63,541 nt of DNA from a virus. Numbering within the stretch: position 1 is the first letter of the stretch; each line of letters starts with the position of its first letter. The position numbers were made by a program, and so were the translations under genes. Positions 6,917-13,726 of this stretch are shown here, in pieces. The notes beneath the pieces were generated by a model that had not been told where the DNA came from, ran no database searches, and saw only the letters and a list, made by a program, of their open reading frames with translations. The stretch lies in the IMG/VR virus record IMGVR_UViG_3300032322_001418, positions 1 to 63,541 of that record. One strand, written 5' to 3'.

Positions 6917-7590
6917 CATCGGATCTGGTTGCGTGGCAGGGGCCATGCGAGCTGCTGGAGGCGAAGTGGAACGACCGTGATGGCACCATGGTCAAGTTTC
7001 GGCTGGTCGAGGTTGACGAGGCGAGCCGCAATCCATTCGTGACGTTCACCAAGCGGCGCAAGGGCAGGGCAGGAACCCGGTTCTCTGCCAAGATGGTTCC
7101 GACCGAGCGCCCGGACCTGCTGGTCTACAACGACGAGGCCATGCTGGCCGGCTGGGGCGACTCGCAGAATGGCGGCATGACGGTGACGTTCTGGCTGGCC
7201 GAGGATAGGCTTGGCCATCCGTTCACTGGCTGGGCAAGGCACACTGAGTTTGTGGTGGTGCTGGTAGAGCTTGACGAAGCCGAGGAGCCGGTCAACCAGA
7301 AGGTCAGGGCAAAGGTCGAGGCTGCCTCTGAGAAGCCGTCTGCGCGCCTGTCGTACAGCGCAGCCATGCTCTGCCGGCAGCCGCAGTTCTGGCAGTGGCT
7401 CAACGAGGAGCTGTCGATCGAGCCCATCGAGGGCGAGGTTGATGCTGCTGAGTTTGTCCGCAACTCGCTCAAGATCAACAGCCGTGGTGTTCTGGACACC
7501 GATCAGCGTGCGGCCGAGCTGTACCGTCGCAGGATCCTAGTGCCCTACGAGGAATGGCTGGAGGGCAAGAATGGCAGGAGGTACCAGTGA
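6913..7590 (+). CDS. Conserved-looking replication-region protein, unknown function
   Basis: 225 residues; ATG overlaps the primase stop by 4 bases. The first 110 residues look beta-rich (repeated short strands such as MTVTFWLAED and EFVVVLVELDE). The C-terminal half is helical and has WQWLNEEL and a segment about residues 165-205 with conserved-looking Arg/Glu (AAELYRRRILVPYEEWL). It lies between primase and the recombination nucleases in a chain of 4-base overlaps, so it is transcribed and translated with replication functions. No catalytic signature was recognised. Confidence 0.75.
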   Translation: MTSDLVAWQGPCELLEAKWNDRDGTMVKFRLVEVDEASRNPFVTFTKRRKGRAGTRFSAKMVPTERPDLLVYNDEAMLAGWGDSQNGGMTVTFWLAEDRLGHPFTGWARHTEFVVVLVELDEAEEPVNQKVRAKVEAASEKPSARLSYSAAMLCRQPQFWQWLNEELSIEPIEGEVDAAEFVRNSLKINSRGVLDTDQRAAELYRRRILVPYEEWLEGKNGRRYQ

Positions 7591-7724
7591 CCAAGGGGAT
7601 CGAGATGACCAATCCGGCGCTGCGACGCAAGCCGAAGCCCAGCCACCCATGGGCGAAGTGGCGGCCGGGCTGGCTGAAGATTCAGCAGCGGGCGTTCAAC
7701 CCGCACCGGGCAAGGCAGAAATGA
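7587..7724 (+). CDS. 45-residue basic Trp-rich protein
   Basis: GTG start overlaps the preceding TGA (GTGA) and is preceded by GGAGG 6 bases upstream; its own TGA overlaps the next ATG (ATGA). The protein is highly basic with tryptophans (KPSHPWAKWRPGWLKIQQR). The perfect coupling at both ends supports it against the longer competing frame from 7571. It may bind nucleic acid or be a small partner of the following nuclease (inference). Confidence 0.6.
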   Translation: MTKGIEMTNPALRRKPKPSHPWAKWRPGWLKIQQRAFNPHRARQK

Positions 7725-8077
7725 TCGCGGTCAGTGCGCACGAGCGTCGGCTGAGGTCGATGCGGTGCGTGCTGACAGGCCTGCCCTACGTCACCCTGCA
7801 CCACTGCAGGGGAGGGTCGGTTGCCCAGCTTGGCTGGGGTGTTGGGGTTGGTCAGAAGCAGAACCCGTTCTTGCAGATCCCGCTGAACGGCGAGTATCAC
7901 GTTGGCAGCAACGGCATCGATTATGGCTATGGAGTTGAGTCATGGGAGCAGGCATTCGGTACTCAGGTACAGCTGCTGGAGCGGGTAAACGCAGAGCTTC
8001 CCTACGACATCTGGGAGCAGGCGCTGCTGTGGCACGCAGAGCATCGCCGAAATACAAGGCCCGGAAGACGACCGTAG
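7721..8077 (+). CDS. Ref-like HNH-type nuclease
   Basis: 118 residues from ATG at 7721. The core resembles phage P1 Ref and related recombination-enhancement nucleases: LHHCRGGS (residues 26-33), IPLNGEYHVGSNGID (53-67), then a SWEQAFGTQ helix (74-82). Invariant-looking His27, His28 and His60 could hold the metal. Ref proteins cut displaced single strands in RecA filaments; here RecT may replace that context. The 50-residue upstream extension of this frame is Gly/Asp/Gln-rich and is probably antisense-like filler over the real small gene. The C-terminus overlaps the DUF1064 gene. Confidence 0.75.
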   Translation: MIAVSAHERRLRSMRCVLTGLPYVTLHHCRGGSVAQLGWGVGVGQKQNPFLQIPLNGEYHVGSNGIDYGYGVESWEQAFGTQVQLLERVNAELPYDIWEQALLWHAEHRRNTRPGRRP

Positions 8078-8394
8078 CTGGCATTACCTTCGACTCAGCC
8101 AAGGAAGCGGCGCGCTACCTGCAGCTGGCCATGATGGCGGAGGCTGGCGCAATCGTGGAACTGAAGGTGCATCCCGTGTTCAAGCTGACGGCTGGCGGCA
8201 GGCCGGTCATGTACAGCCCACGGACCAAGCTGGGCAAGCGGCGTCAGGCCAGCTACGAGGCTGACTTCTCCTACAGGTACGCCGGCAGCTGGGAGCGGAT
8301 TGTCGAGGACGTGAAGGGGTTTGACACCCAGCTGTCGAGGCTCAAGCGGGCGATGCTTGAGGCGGAGTTTGGAATCACTGTCCAGATTGTGTAA
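8029..8394 (+). CDS. DUF1064 family protein, nuclease-like fold
   Basis: 121 residues from GTG at 8029. It follows the DUF1064 pattern closely: KYKARKTTVAGITFDSAKEA near the N-terminus, the central strand VELKVHPVFKL, then YEADFSYR and VEDVKGFDT. These acidic/Lys motifs (D...E-D-V-K) match a restriction-endonuclease-like core, often compared with Holliday-junction resolvases. It ends the rightward early operon, 70 bases before a terminator. It overlaps the Ref-like gene by 49 bases in another frame; a longer N-terminus is unlikely. Confidence 0.85.
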   Translation: MARRASPKYKARKTTVAGITFDSAKEAARYLQLAMMAEAGAIVELKVHPVFKLTAGGRPVMYSPRTKLGKRRQASYEADFSYRYAGSWERIVEDVKGFDTQLSRLKRAMLEAEFGITVQIV

Positions 8395-8401
8395 GAATGT
8401 C

Positions 8402-8462
8402 GGTGCCGGCATCCGCCTCCCTGTGAGTGCCGGCACCTTGTGTGCATTCTCTGTGAGAGAAT
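8402..8462 (+). other. Two tandem hairpins before the terminator
   Basis: GGTGCCGGCA (8402-8411) pairs perfectly with TGCCGGCACC (8428-8437). ATTCTC (8446-8451) pairs with GAGAAT (8457-8462). They immediately precede the terminator and may protect the mRNA 3' end or add termination strength. Confidence 0.6.
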
Positions 8463-8465
8463 CTT

Positions 8466-8502
8466 GGGCCGGCAACACCACCCCGTTGCCGGCCCTTTTT
8501 TT
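8466..8502 (+). terminator. Intrinsic terminator of the rightward early operon
   Basis: GGGCCGGCAAC and GTTGCCGGCCC form an 11-bp stem followed by seven Ts. The T-run abuts the stop codon of the converging leftward gene. Confidence 0.9.
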
Positions 8503-8924
8503 CAGTCCACGTAGCGCAGGAACTTGCCCTCGATCAGTCGGGTGATGATCGGCTGGACCTGATTCTTGCCCATGCCAGTGTCGTTCACGACAGAGGCAAC
8601 GATCTTGCCGCGCTCAAGCCCGGCCTTCAGGTCGTCCTTCATGAATTTGCGGATGCTGCTGAACACCTTCGCCTGATACATGGACTGGATCTCCTGCCCG
8701 GTGCCGACCCCGAGGGCCAGCTTGCGGTTCTGGAGGCCAGCCCCGCGCTGGATCCCGAAGTCAACGCGCCGCTTGTACTTGCGATTCGCGTCCTCGATCT
8801 CCTCTGCGGCCCGGCGTGATGCGCCAACTTCCTTGAGGTTGATGAAGTAGCGAATCTCGCTGGGGTGGTACTTGGACAGTACGTCGAATTCTTCCTTGCT
8901 TACAGCTTTCCATCCGTCACGCAT
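8502..8924 (-). CDS. Early protein with winged-helix-like C-terminus, unknown function
   Basis: 140 residues from ATG at 8924; GAGGAG lies 8 bases upstream (a GTG 9 bases earlier is possible). The middle is rich in Lys/Arg/Glu and probably helical (AAEEIEDANRKYKRRVDF). The C-terminal 35 residues read like a winged helix (VASVVNDTGMGKNQVQPII, then RLIEGKFLRYVD). It is the last gene of the leftward operon and ends inside the opposing terminator's T-run. It may be a DNA-binding regulator of host or phage genes. Confidence 0.7.
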   Translation of the reverse strand: MRDGWKAVSKEEFDVLSKYHPSEIRYFINLKEVGASRRAAEEIEDANRKYKRRVDFGIQRGAGLQNRKLALGVGTGQEIQSMYQAKVFSSIRKFMKDDLKAGLERGKIVASVVNDTGMGKNQVQPIITRLIEGKFLRYVD

Positions 8925-8950
8925 GTGATGCACTCCTCTTGTTGGAATGA

Positions 8951-8970
8951 CCCCGGCCTTGCGGCCGGGG
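8951..8970 (-). terminator. Hairpin between two leftward early genes
   Basis: CCCCGGCC and GGCCGGGG form an 8-bp stem with a 4-base loop. There is no U-tract on the minus strand, so it may only attenuate expression of the gene at 8502-8924 relative to the DUF932 gene. Confidence 0.45.
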
Positions 8971-8983
8971 CCTTGTTGTTGCC

Positions 8984-10132
8984 TTAGGCGGCGACCTTCT
9001 CAGCCTGCGAGATCCGCTTCCACTGCGAAGCCGGCAGGGTGATGATGTTCGAGCCGATCTCCTCCAGCTCGAATGCGCGCTCCTGCGTCACCTTGTCCTC
9101 GTTTGCGAGGGCGGTGATGGCATTGAGCATGCCCCAGCGCGACAGGTCGCCATCGGTCAGCAGGTTCTTCAGCACGTCGTCCAGCTCGTTCTCGCGCAGG
9201 CCGAGATCCTTGCCGAGAACCTGCACGCCCTTGACGGGGTTCTGCATGGTCTCGCCATCGCGGAGCGAGCGCAGCGTGTCACCCATCTTCTGCACGAAGT
9301 CACGCGAGCCCATCGAGCGCATGATGTCAGTCATGACCGACAGGATTGCCTCGTCGTCCTTCTGGCGCGTCGCATCGCTGAGGATGTCGAGGCCGGCGGT
9401 GGCCAGCTTGCCGCCGATGTGAGTGCGGCGGAATTCGATGGCGTTGTCGCCAACCCCGAACACGCAGCCGTTCTTGCAGTAGGTCCGGTAGAAGAACCCG
9501 CGCACGAACAGTGAGCCGCGACCAGTCTCGCTGTTGCCGATCTCGAAGCCCGGGTACACGATGTCGCGACCAGTGCCGTGCGGAGCCGGGCCGATGTCCT
9601 GCGCCAGAGACGGGTCAGTCCAGACCACGCGCAGGCGCATGTCGTTCTCGTCAATGTGCGAGGCGAGGATCTGGTGGTCGGGCAGCCCGGAGTCGGAGCC
9701 GATCAGGGCGGGCAGCGACTTGGCCAGCACCGTGTCGTTGTCCAGACGCTTGTAGCGGTTGGACAGGAAGGCGCGGGCCTTGCCATCGAGGGTGCGGACC
9801 ATGCGCATGCCGGGCTCGCGCTCGAACAGGGCATTGACCTGACCAGTCACGAGATCGCGGTGGTCCTTGACCAGACGCGAGTAGTACGTCCACGGGATGT
9901 TCAGCCAGCTGGCAATCTGCCGGTGAGCGTTGTCCGTGATCTCGTACTTGCTGGTGACCTCGCGCTCGCCATCGGGGCGGACGTTGAGGGTAACCAGCGC
10001 GGTGCCGGTCGGCGCGTTGTCGTCCTGCACCATGCGCAGGTTGTTGCGGGTATCGGCAACCAGATCAACCTTGGTTGCGGTCTGGCGCTGCACTTCGGTG
10101 GCCAGCTCAATCAGCGTCTTGCCAGTCTTCAT
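8984..10132 (-). CDS. DUF932 (phage/plasmid TIGR03299-like) protein
   Basis: 382 residues from ATG at 10132 with GGAG 7 bases upstream. It shows the phage/plasmid DUF932 layout: an N-terminal alpha/beta region, then the family core with TYYSRLVKDHRDLVTGQVN (about residues 85-103), RAFLSNRYKRLDN, and FFYRTYCKNGCVFG in the middle. The C-terminal third is helical. The family is common in phages and plasmids and its molecular role is unsettled. It has its own promoter upstream and is probably made early and abundantly. Confidence 0.85.
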   Translation of the reverse strand: MKTGKTLIELATEVQRQTATKVDLVADTRNNLRMVQDDNAPTGTALVTLNVRPDGEREVTSKYEITDNAHRQIASWLNIPWTYYSRLVKDHRDLVTGQVNALFEREPGMRMVRTLDGKARAFLSNRYKRLDNDTVLAKSLPALIGSDSGLPDHQILASHIDENDMRLRVVWTDPSLAQDIGPAPHGTGRDIVYPGFEIGNSETGRGSLFVRGFFYRTYCKNGCVFGVGDNAIEFRRTHIGGKLATAGLDILSDATRQKDDEAILSVMTDIMRSMGSRDFVQKMGDTLRSLRDGETMQNPVKGVQVLGKDLGLRENELDDVLKNLLTDGDLSRWGMLNAITALANEDKVTQERAFELEEIGSNIITLPASQWKRISQAEKVAA

Positions 10133-10178
10133 GTGTGATCTCCGTTTGGTCCCTGCCCCATCGGCTGGGAGTGTGGTA

Positions 10179-10207
10179 ACTGTATATCGGCTTCCAGAGG
10201 AAGTCAA
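10179..10207 (-). promoter_or_regulatory. Leftward promoter for the DUF932 gene
   Basis: On the minus strand TTGACT, a 17-base spacer, TACAGT. It lies 47 bases before the DUF932 start codon, just after an A-run (10218-10225) that could act as an UP-like element. Confidence 0.65.
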
Positions 10208-10227
10208 TACCCATATCAAAAAAAATA

Positions 10228-10449
10228 TCACCTGATGTTCAGGACCATCATCAGCATGCGCATGCGCGAGTCGGGCATGGAGCGAAACGTCGTGTTTGGC
10301 TTGCGCCCGATGGTCGGCTTGACTAGCCAGCGATCGACGGTGCTGTCATTGACGTACAGCAGGCGCGCGACCTCAGAGCGTGTCAGGCCATGCTCTTTGA
10401 TGATGGTCCGAAGGGTCTCGTTGTTGTTCGAGCTTCTGGTGGCTTTCAT
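10228..10449 (-). CDS. Small helix-turn-helix DNA-binding protein
   Basis: 73 residues from ATG at 10449. Residues 12-45 form an HTH (LRTIIKEHGLTRSEVARLL, then VNDSTVDRWL), followed by a basic Met/Arg-rich tail. It lies directly upstream of the DUF932 promoter, making it a plausible regulator of that promoter or of other early promoters. No strong ribosome-binding site; a GAG is 11 bases upstream, so it may be weakly translated. Confidence 0.78.
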   Translation of the reverse strand: MKATRSSNNNETLRTIIKEHGLTRSEVARLLYVNDSTVDRWLVKPTIGRKPNTTFRSMPDSRMRMLMMVLNIR

Positions 10450-10472
10450 GGTCGTGTACTCAGGTAGTGGGA

Positions 10473-10494
10473 CGGGAGGGCTTTCGCCCTCCCG
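10473..10494 (-). terminator. GC-rich hairpin between small early genes
   Basis: CGGGAGGGC and GCCCTCCCG form a 9-bp stem; on the minus strand the loop is a GAAA tetraloop. There is no U-tract, so this is a processing or attenuation hairpin rather than a certain terminator. Confidence 0.5.
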
Positions 10495-10503
10495 CCCGTG
10501 GCA

Positions 10504-10749
10504 TTACGACGGCAGGCCGATGCTGCGGATGGCCTCGCGGACGCTGGCCAGCAGACGGCTGTCGTTCTGCAGGGCAAGCAGCTCGTCCCTGCTGATCACA
10601 GCAGAGCCATCGTCCGCATAGGCAGTCTTGACGCCGAGCTTGTCGGCGAGCGCCTTGACGGCCTGTTCGCGGGTCATGCCAAGCTCGCTCAGGATGGCCT
10701 GAGTAAGCGCCTCCTCGGAAATACCGAGCTTCGACAGGTTGATCAACAT
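10504..10749 (-). CDS. Small early helical protein, unknown function
   Basis: 81 residues from ATG at 10749. Almost entirely helical by composition, with Leu/Ala/Glu periodicity (ISEEALTQAILSELG, then TREQAVKALADKLG) and an Asp-rich turn near residue 46. It could be a small regulatory or anti-host protein. It begins 6 bases after the preceding gene and shares its promoter. Confidence 0.65.
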   Translation of the reverse strand: MLINLSKLGISEEALTQAILSELGMTREQAVKALADKLGVKTAYADDGSAVISRDELLALQNDSRLLASVREAIRSIGLPS

Positions 10750-10755
10750 GTGCAG

Positions 10756-11034
10756 TTACTCCGTGGTTTCAGTTTCAGTCAACGCGGCATCCTTGATGAA
10801 TGACTTAGCCGCTTCAGTCATCCCATGAATCCGGCCAAAGCGCCGGAACATCTTTAGATCCTTTGGCTGTGCTACGTCCTTCAGCGTAGTCATGTAGCGA
10901 GCCTCGCGAGGGTCTGCCTTCGTAACACGCAGAGGTGAATCCATCACCAGCACGTGCAGGTACTTCCTGCCTTCCCTCACCAATGCGACGCGCGATCCCT
11001 CGTCCGTCCTGTAGCGCATCAGTCTTGCCGCCAT
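10756..11034 (-). CDS. Basic early protein, unknown function
   Basis: 92 residues from ATG at 11034; GGAG lies 9 bases upstream and a good promoter 35-60 bases upstream. The sequence is strongly basic in the middle (VALVREGRKYLHVLVMDSP, then KDLKMFRRFGR), with an acidic Thr/Glu tail. The longer frame to 11292 reads Ser/Arg/Ala-rich and is rejected. The whole N-terminal 74 codons overlap the C-terminal end of the gene at 10814-11365 in another frame. Confidence 0.65.
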   Translation of the reverse strand: MAARLMRYRTDEGSRVALVREGRKYLHVLVMDSPLRVTKADPREARYMTTLKDVAQPKDLKMFRRFGRIHGMTEAAKSFIKDAALTETETTE

Positions 11035-11365
11035 CTGTGCAGTCTCCGTTGTTATCTCTAACACTGACAGTATAGCTGACTGAGGAATCCAAGTCAACTC
11101 TGCCAGTCGGGACGCGCCACAGGCGACCGACGCATTCTCGCGTGTCAGCATCGAGTACCTCGGTGCTGGCCCATGCGAACATGCCGTCAACCTCGATGGC
11201 CGCGCCTTCACGCAGGCACAGGCCAAGCGTGGCGATGGTCTTGAGGATCGAGCGCGAGCCGCTGGCTGACGCTGGCGGGATCGCTGAGTCATCGAAACTC
11301 AGGACGTAGGTCAGCTCAACGGTCGGCTCAGACCTGAAAAGGTTGAGCAACCAACGCATGTTCAC
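10814..11365 (-). CDS. Early protein with long out-of-frame C-terminal overlap
   Basis: 183 residues from GTG at 11365, which overlaps the previous stop (GTGA) and has GGAGG 7 bases upstream. Residues 1-105 look like a genuine domain (beta-rich: TVELTYVLSFDD, AIEVDGMFAWASTEVLD, RVDLDSSVSYTVSVRD). No stop occurs in this frame until 10814, so the last 74 residues are read through the next gene's coding region and look low-complexity (Gly, Arg, Ser). Either the tail is tolerated, or a stop was lost in this lineage or by a sequencing error. Confidence 0.6.
   Translation of the reverse strand: MNMRWLLNLFRSEPTVELTYVLSFDDSAIPPASASGSRSILKTIATLGLCLREGAAIEVDGMFAWASTEVLDADTRECVGRLWRVPTGRVDLDSSVSYTVSVRDNNGDCTDGGKTDALQDGRGIARRIGEGRQEVPARAGDGFTSACYEGRPSRGSLHDYAEGRSTAKGSKDVPALWPDSWDD
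11069..11097 (-). promoter_or_regulatory. Leftward promoter inside the upstream coding region
   Basis: On the minus strand TTGACT (11097-11092), 17 bases, TATACT (11074-11069, 5 of 6). It has the same -35 and spacing as the DUF932 promoter. It would drive the genes at 10756-11034, 10504-10749 and 10228-10449. Confidence 0.7.
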
Positions 11366-11601
11366 GACAAGTCCTCCGAGTCGCGCACCTCTGCCACGAG
11401 CTTTTCAAGCACGCGCGGCGGCAGCTGGGTTGCTGGGATGGTGATGCCAAACAGCACGACCTTGGTGATGGTCACTGATGGCACGTAGTTGTCGCTCGCC
11501 TCCGAGATTTCGTAGGTAAGGTCGTAGTACACCTCGGCTTCGGTTGTCAGGTCTAAGACCTCGGTGCCCAAGTACATTGAATCTGACTTGATGTAAGACA
11601 T
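11362..11601 (-). CDS. Small beta-rich early protein, unknown function
   Basis: 79 residues from ATG at 11601; AAGGGG lies 7-9 bases upstream. An ATG 6 bases earlier is too close to that site. The protein is acidic and beta-rich (AEVYYDLTYEISEAS, then VTITKVVLFGITI), with a short helical C-terminus rich in Glu. It follows the tRNA-Gln by 18 bases and shares a GTGA coupling with the next gene. Confidence 0.68.
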   Translation of the reverse strand: MSYIKSDSMYLGTEVLDLTTEAEVYYDLTYEISEASDNYVPSVTITKVVLFGITIPATQLPPRVLEKLVAEVRDSEDLS

Positions 11602-11619
11602 GATCATTCCCCTTGTGGA

Positions 11620-11693
11620 TGGTTCTCCGGGCAGGACTCGAACCTGCATAAACGGATTCAAAGTCCGCTGTCCTACCGTTAGACGACCGGAGA
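11620..11693 (-). tRNA. tRNA-Gln (anticodon TTG), CCA encoded
   Basis: Acceptor TCTCCGG pairs with CCGGAGA. The D arm contains GTCTAACGGTAGGAC. The anticodon stem is GCGGA/TCCGT with loop CTTTGAA, giving TTG. The T arm is GCAGG-TTCGAGT-CCTGC. Discriminator A and CCA follow (11623 and 11622-11620). All parts are standard, so it should be functional. Its first 15 bases overlap the 3' end of the upstream coding sequence. Confidence 0.95.
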
Positions 11694-12038
11694 GTGCAGC
11701 AGCTTGACGCCCTTGCGCACGTTGACGATCTTGCCAACCGGAGTGTTCTCGCCAATCTCGATTGCCGAGACAAAGCCGCGCGTCAAGAACACCGGGTCAC
11801 CAAGGCCGACCATGCCGTTGTAGCCGATGACTCCATGCGGCAGTGGATTGGTGCCACGCTTGGCGAATGCTCGCTGAGCTGGGGCGACAATGCGCTGGTG
11901 CAGCACGTAATCGTCCCGGTGAACCTTGTACGCATACTCGTAGACCTGCACCGTCATGGGTCGAATGCAGCCATCGTCCGTCTTGACGATGACCTCTGCG
12001 GTCGCGGTCGGCTTGGTCTTGTAGACATAGACGCCCAT
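11679..12038 (-). CDS. Early protein, unknown function
   Basis: 119 residues from ATG at 12038, 7 bases after GGGAG; an ATG at 12044 overlapping the previous stop is possible. Strands such as GVYVYKTKPTATAEVIVKT and VYEYAYKVHRDDYVL give a beta-rich N-terminus. The C-terminal half has Gly and Val turns (GVIGYNGMVGLGDPVF). The stop codon lies inside the tRNA-Gln gene, so tRNA processing would cut this message at its very end. No family was recognised. Confidence 0.68.
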   Translation of the reverse strand: MGVYVYKTKPTATAEVIVKTDDGCIRPMTVQVYEYAYKVHRDDYVLHQRIVAPAQRAFAKRGTNPLPHGVIGYNGMVGLGDPVFLTRGFVSAIEIGENTPVGKIVNVRKGVKLLHSPVV

Positions 12039-12040
12039 GG

Positions 12041-12331
12041 TCATGCTCCCGTGATTTCGTAGTTGGCGGTCATCGTGACGCGCGTGTTCTTGGCGAAGTA
12101 CTGCGAGATCCTGCGGCCCCTGCAGTACAGAGTGGCGATCGATTCTTCCTTGAGGCCAAGCTCGCTCAGCGCAATCACAGCGCGCTGGTGGGCGTCCTCG
12201 TTGTCAGGAGCGTAGATCGTCAACTCCCATGACACCGGCGAATTGGAGCCGCTTGGCCAGAGAAACAGGCTGTACTTTTTGGTCGGCACGTATGGCTTCG
12301 ACGGCTTGGCACGCTTTGCTTTGCGGTCCAT
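12041..12331 (-). CDS. Early protein, first gene of the second leftward block
   Basis: 96 residues from ATG at 12331 with AAGGAA 7 bases upstream. The N-terminus is very basic (KAKRAKPSKPYVPTKKY). The rest is a small alpha/beta domain (WELTIYAPDNEDAHQRAV, then a CRGRRISQYF segment). It could be RNA- or DNA-binding by charge. It is divergent from the small terminase gene across a 72-base gap in which I find only weak promoter matches, such as a TGCTAGATT extended -10 pointing right. Confidence 0.68.
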   Translation of the reverse strand: MDRKAKRAKPSKPYVPTKKYSLFLWPSGSNSPVSWELTIYAPDNEDAHQRAVIALSELGLKEESIATLYCRGRRISQYFAKNTRVTMTANYEITGA

Positions 12332-12403
12332 TGCTTGTTCCTTGTGTGATCTTTGTGGTAAAAACTTAACTCGACGGTGCTAGATTAACTGACTCAGGAA
12401 GCC

Positions 12404-13054
12404 ATGTCAACACTGACTGATAGAGAGGAGAAGTTCTGCCAGAACTACGTGCGCCATGGCGTCGCCTACAAGGCGGCCCTTGAGGCCGGCTATACGGAGG
12501 CAGTGGCGAATGCCAAGTCGTGCAAGATGCTGCGCAGGCCGCATGTCGCCAAGCGCATTGCTGAGTTGCGCGACAAGGTTGACCGCATGGCGGTGCGCTC
12601 GTCAGTGGATGTGATCAACGAGCTGTCGCGACTGGCGTTCAGCGACACGATCAGCTTCATGAAGCCAGACCCGGACGTGGAGGGTAACTGGATCTTCAAG
12701 TCTCCAGACGAGCTGACCGCAGACCAGCGCGCGGCTGTGTCAGGCGTTCATGTGGACGAGGTGCAGATCGGCAGGGATGCGGACGACAAGCCGATCATGG
12801 CGCAGCGTTACAGCTACACGTTCCACGACAAGCTGTCAGCGCTGGTGCAGATGGGCAGGCACTATGGCCTGTTCGATGACCGGCTCAGGGTGGTGTCCAA
12901 GTCGTCCCAGAACAGGTTCTCGAACCTCAGCACCGAGCAGCTAAACGAGTTGCGTTCCAAGATCGTCAAGTTCATTGTATCCAACCAGTCCAGCAAGCTT
13001 CCGCTGGAGGGGCAGTACATTGCAAAAGCCAAGACGGGTTTACCTGATGATTGA
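12404..13054 (+). CDS. terS: Terminase small subunit
   Basis: 216 residues; ATG with AGGAAG 3 bases upstream. The N-terminal 50 residues carry the typical HTH of this subunit (LTDREEKFCQNYVRHG, then AYKAALEAGYTEAVANAK), followed by an oligomerisation region with helices and an acidic middle (MKPDPDVEGNW). The C-terminus is basic. It recognises phage DNA and starts packaging with TerL. It is the first late gene, yet TerL is 10.4 kb downstream, which is unusual. Confidence 0.9.
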   Translation: MSTLTDREEKFCQNYVRHGVAYKAALEAGYTEAVANAKSCKMLRRPHVAKRIAELRDKVDRMAVRSSVDVINELSRLAFSDTISFMKPDPDVEGNWIFKSPDELTADQRAAVSGVHVDEVQIGRDADDKPIMAQRYSYTFHDKLSALVQMGRHYGLFDDRLRVVSKSSQNRFSNLSTEQLNELRSKIVKFIVSNQSSKLPLEGQYIAKAKTGLPDD

Positions 13055-13271
13055 GGACGCGCCTGACCTGTCTGGCGTGTCGTTTGCTGGCGATTTCGGC
13101 CTTGGGGAAGGCGAGTCTTTGCCGGAAGACCACGAGGATCTGACTGAGGCGCAGTACGCCCTGTTCAGGTTCTTGCGTGTCCTGCAGGGCTGCGCTGACG
13201 ACTCAGAGGCCGCCAAGATTGCCGAGCAGGCGGCCGACGCTCCGAGCAAGCTGATCACTCCGCGTCACTGA
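13047..13271 (+). CDS. Small acidic protein, unknown function
   Basis: 74 residues from ATG at 13047, overlapping the small terminase stop by 8 bases. Acidic and helical (EGESLPEDHEDLTEAQYALF, then LRVLQGCADDSEAAKIAEQA). No ribosome site is strong, so translation is probably coupled to the terminase gene. Confidence 0.65.
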   Translation: MIEDAPDLSGVSFAGDFGLGEGESLPEDHEDLTEAQYALFRFLRVLQGCADDSEAAKIAEQAADAPSKLITPRH

Positions 13272-13301
13272 TGGAACGGTGGAACCTATCGGGGTATAGT
13301 C

Positions 13302-13721
13302 GTGATATCACTCCAGCAGGTATCTACGCCAATGAAGCTCGCAGCTTCAGCCATCGCATCAGTGGCCGGCATCATGACTGGCTACTTCGCAGTTGATGCT
13401 TGGGCACAAGCCAAGGTTGATGCTGCCGCCAAGAGTCTGATGCAGCAGCAAGCCTTGGCTGAGGCCAAGGACAGCCTGATTCACGACCGGCTATTCCAGA
13501 TCATGCGCGTCCAGTCCGCTGAGACTGGCATCAAGGTAGCCGAGATTGAGCTGCGCCAGATCGAGGCGCAGATCCAAGAAAAGCGCAGCGCGAGAGTCCA
13601 GCCGCATCCGAGCGAGCTGCGCACCCAGCAGCGTCTGCTGCAAGCCATCGAGTTCCACGAGTCGCAGCTCAAGGATGCACGTGCTGCGCTTGAGTCCATC
13701 GATACAGCCAAACGGGAGTGA
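13302..13721 (+). CDS. Membrane-anchored coiled-coil protein
   Basis: 139 residues from GTG at 13302 with GGGG 7 bases upstream. A hydrophobic segment spans residues 12-35 (LAASAIASVAGIMTGYFAV). The rest is a long helix rich in Ala, Gln, Glu and Lys, predicted to be a coiled coil. Such proteins resemble i-spanin or small internal proteins, but the spanins are elsewhere. Function unknown. Confidence 0.68.
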   Translation: MISLQQVSTPMKLAASAIASVAGIMTGYFAVDAWAQAKVDAAAKSLMQQQALAEAKDSLIHDRLFQIMRVQSAETGIKVAEIELRQIEAQIQEKRSARVQPHPSELRTQQRLLQAIEFHESQLKDARAALESIDTAKRE

Positions 13722-13726
13722 GTGAC

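Noticed and set aside
8402-8462. Riboswitch before the terminator
   Set aside because: The hairpins lie downstream of the last gene of the operon, so they cannot control it as a leader; 3' stabilisation is simpler.
9578-10138. 186-residue plus frame opposite the DUF932 gene
   Set aside because: Val/Gly/Arg/Gln-rich shadow; DUF932 motifs are on the minus strand.
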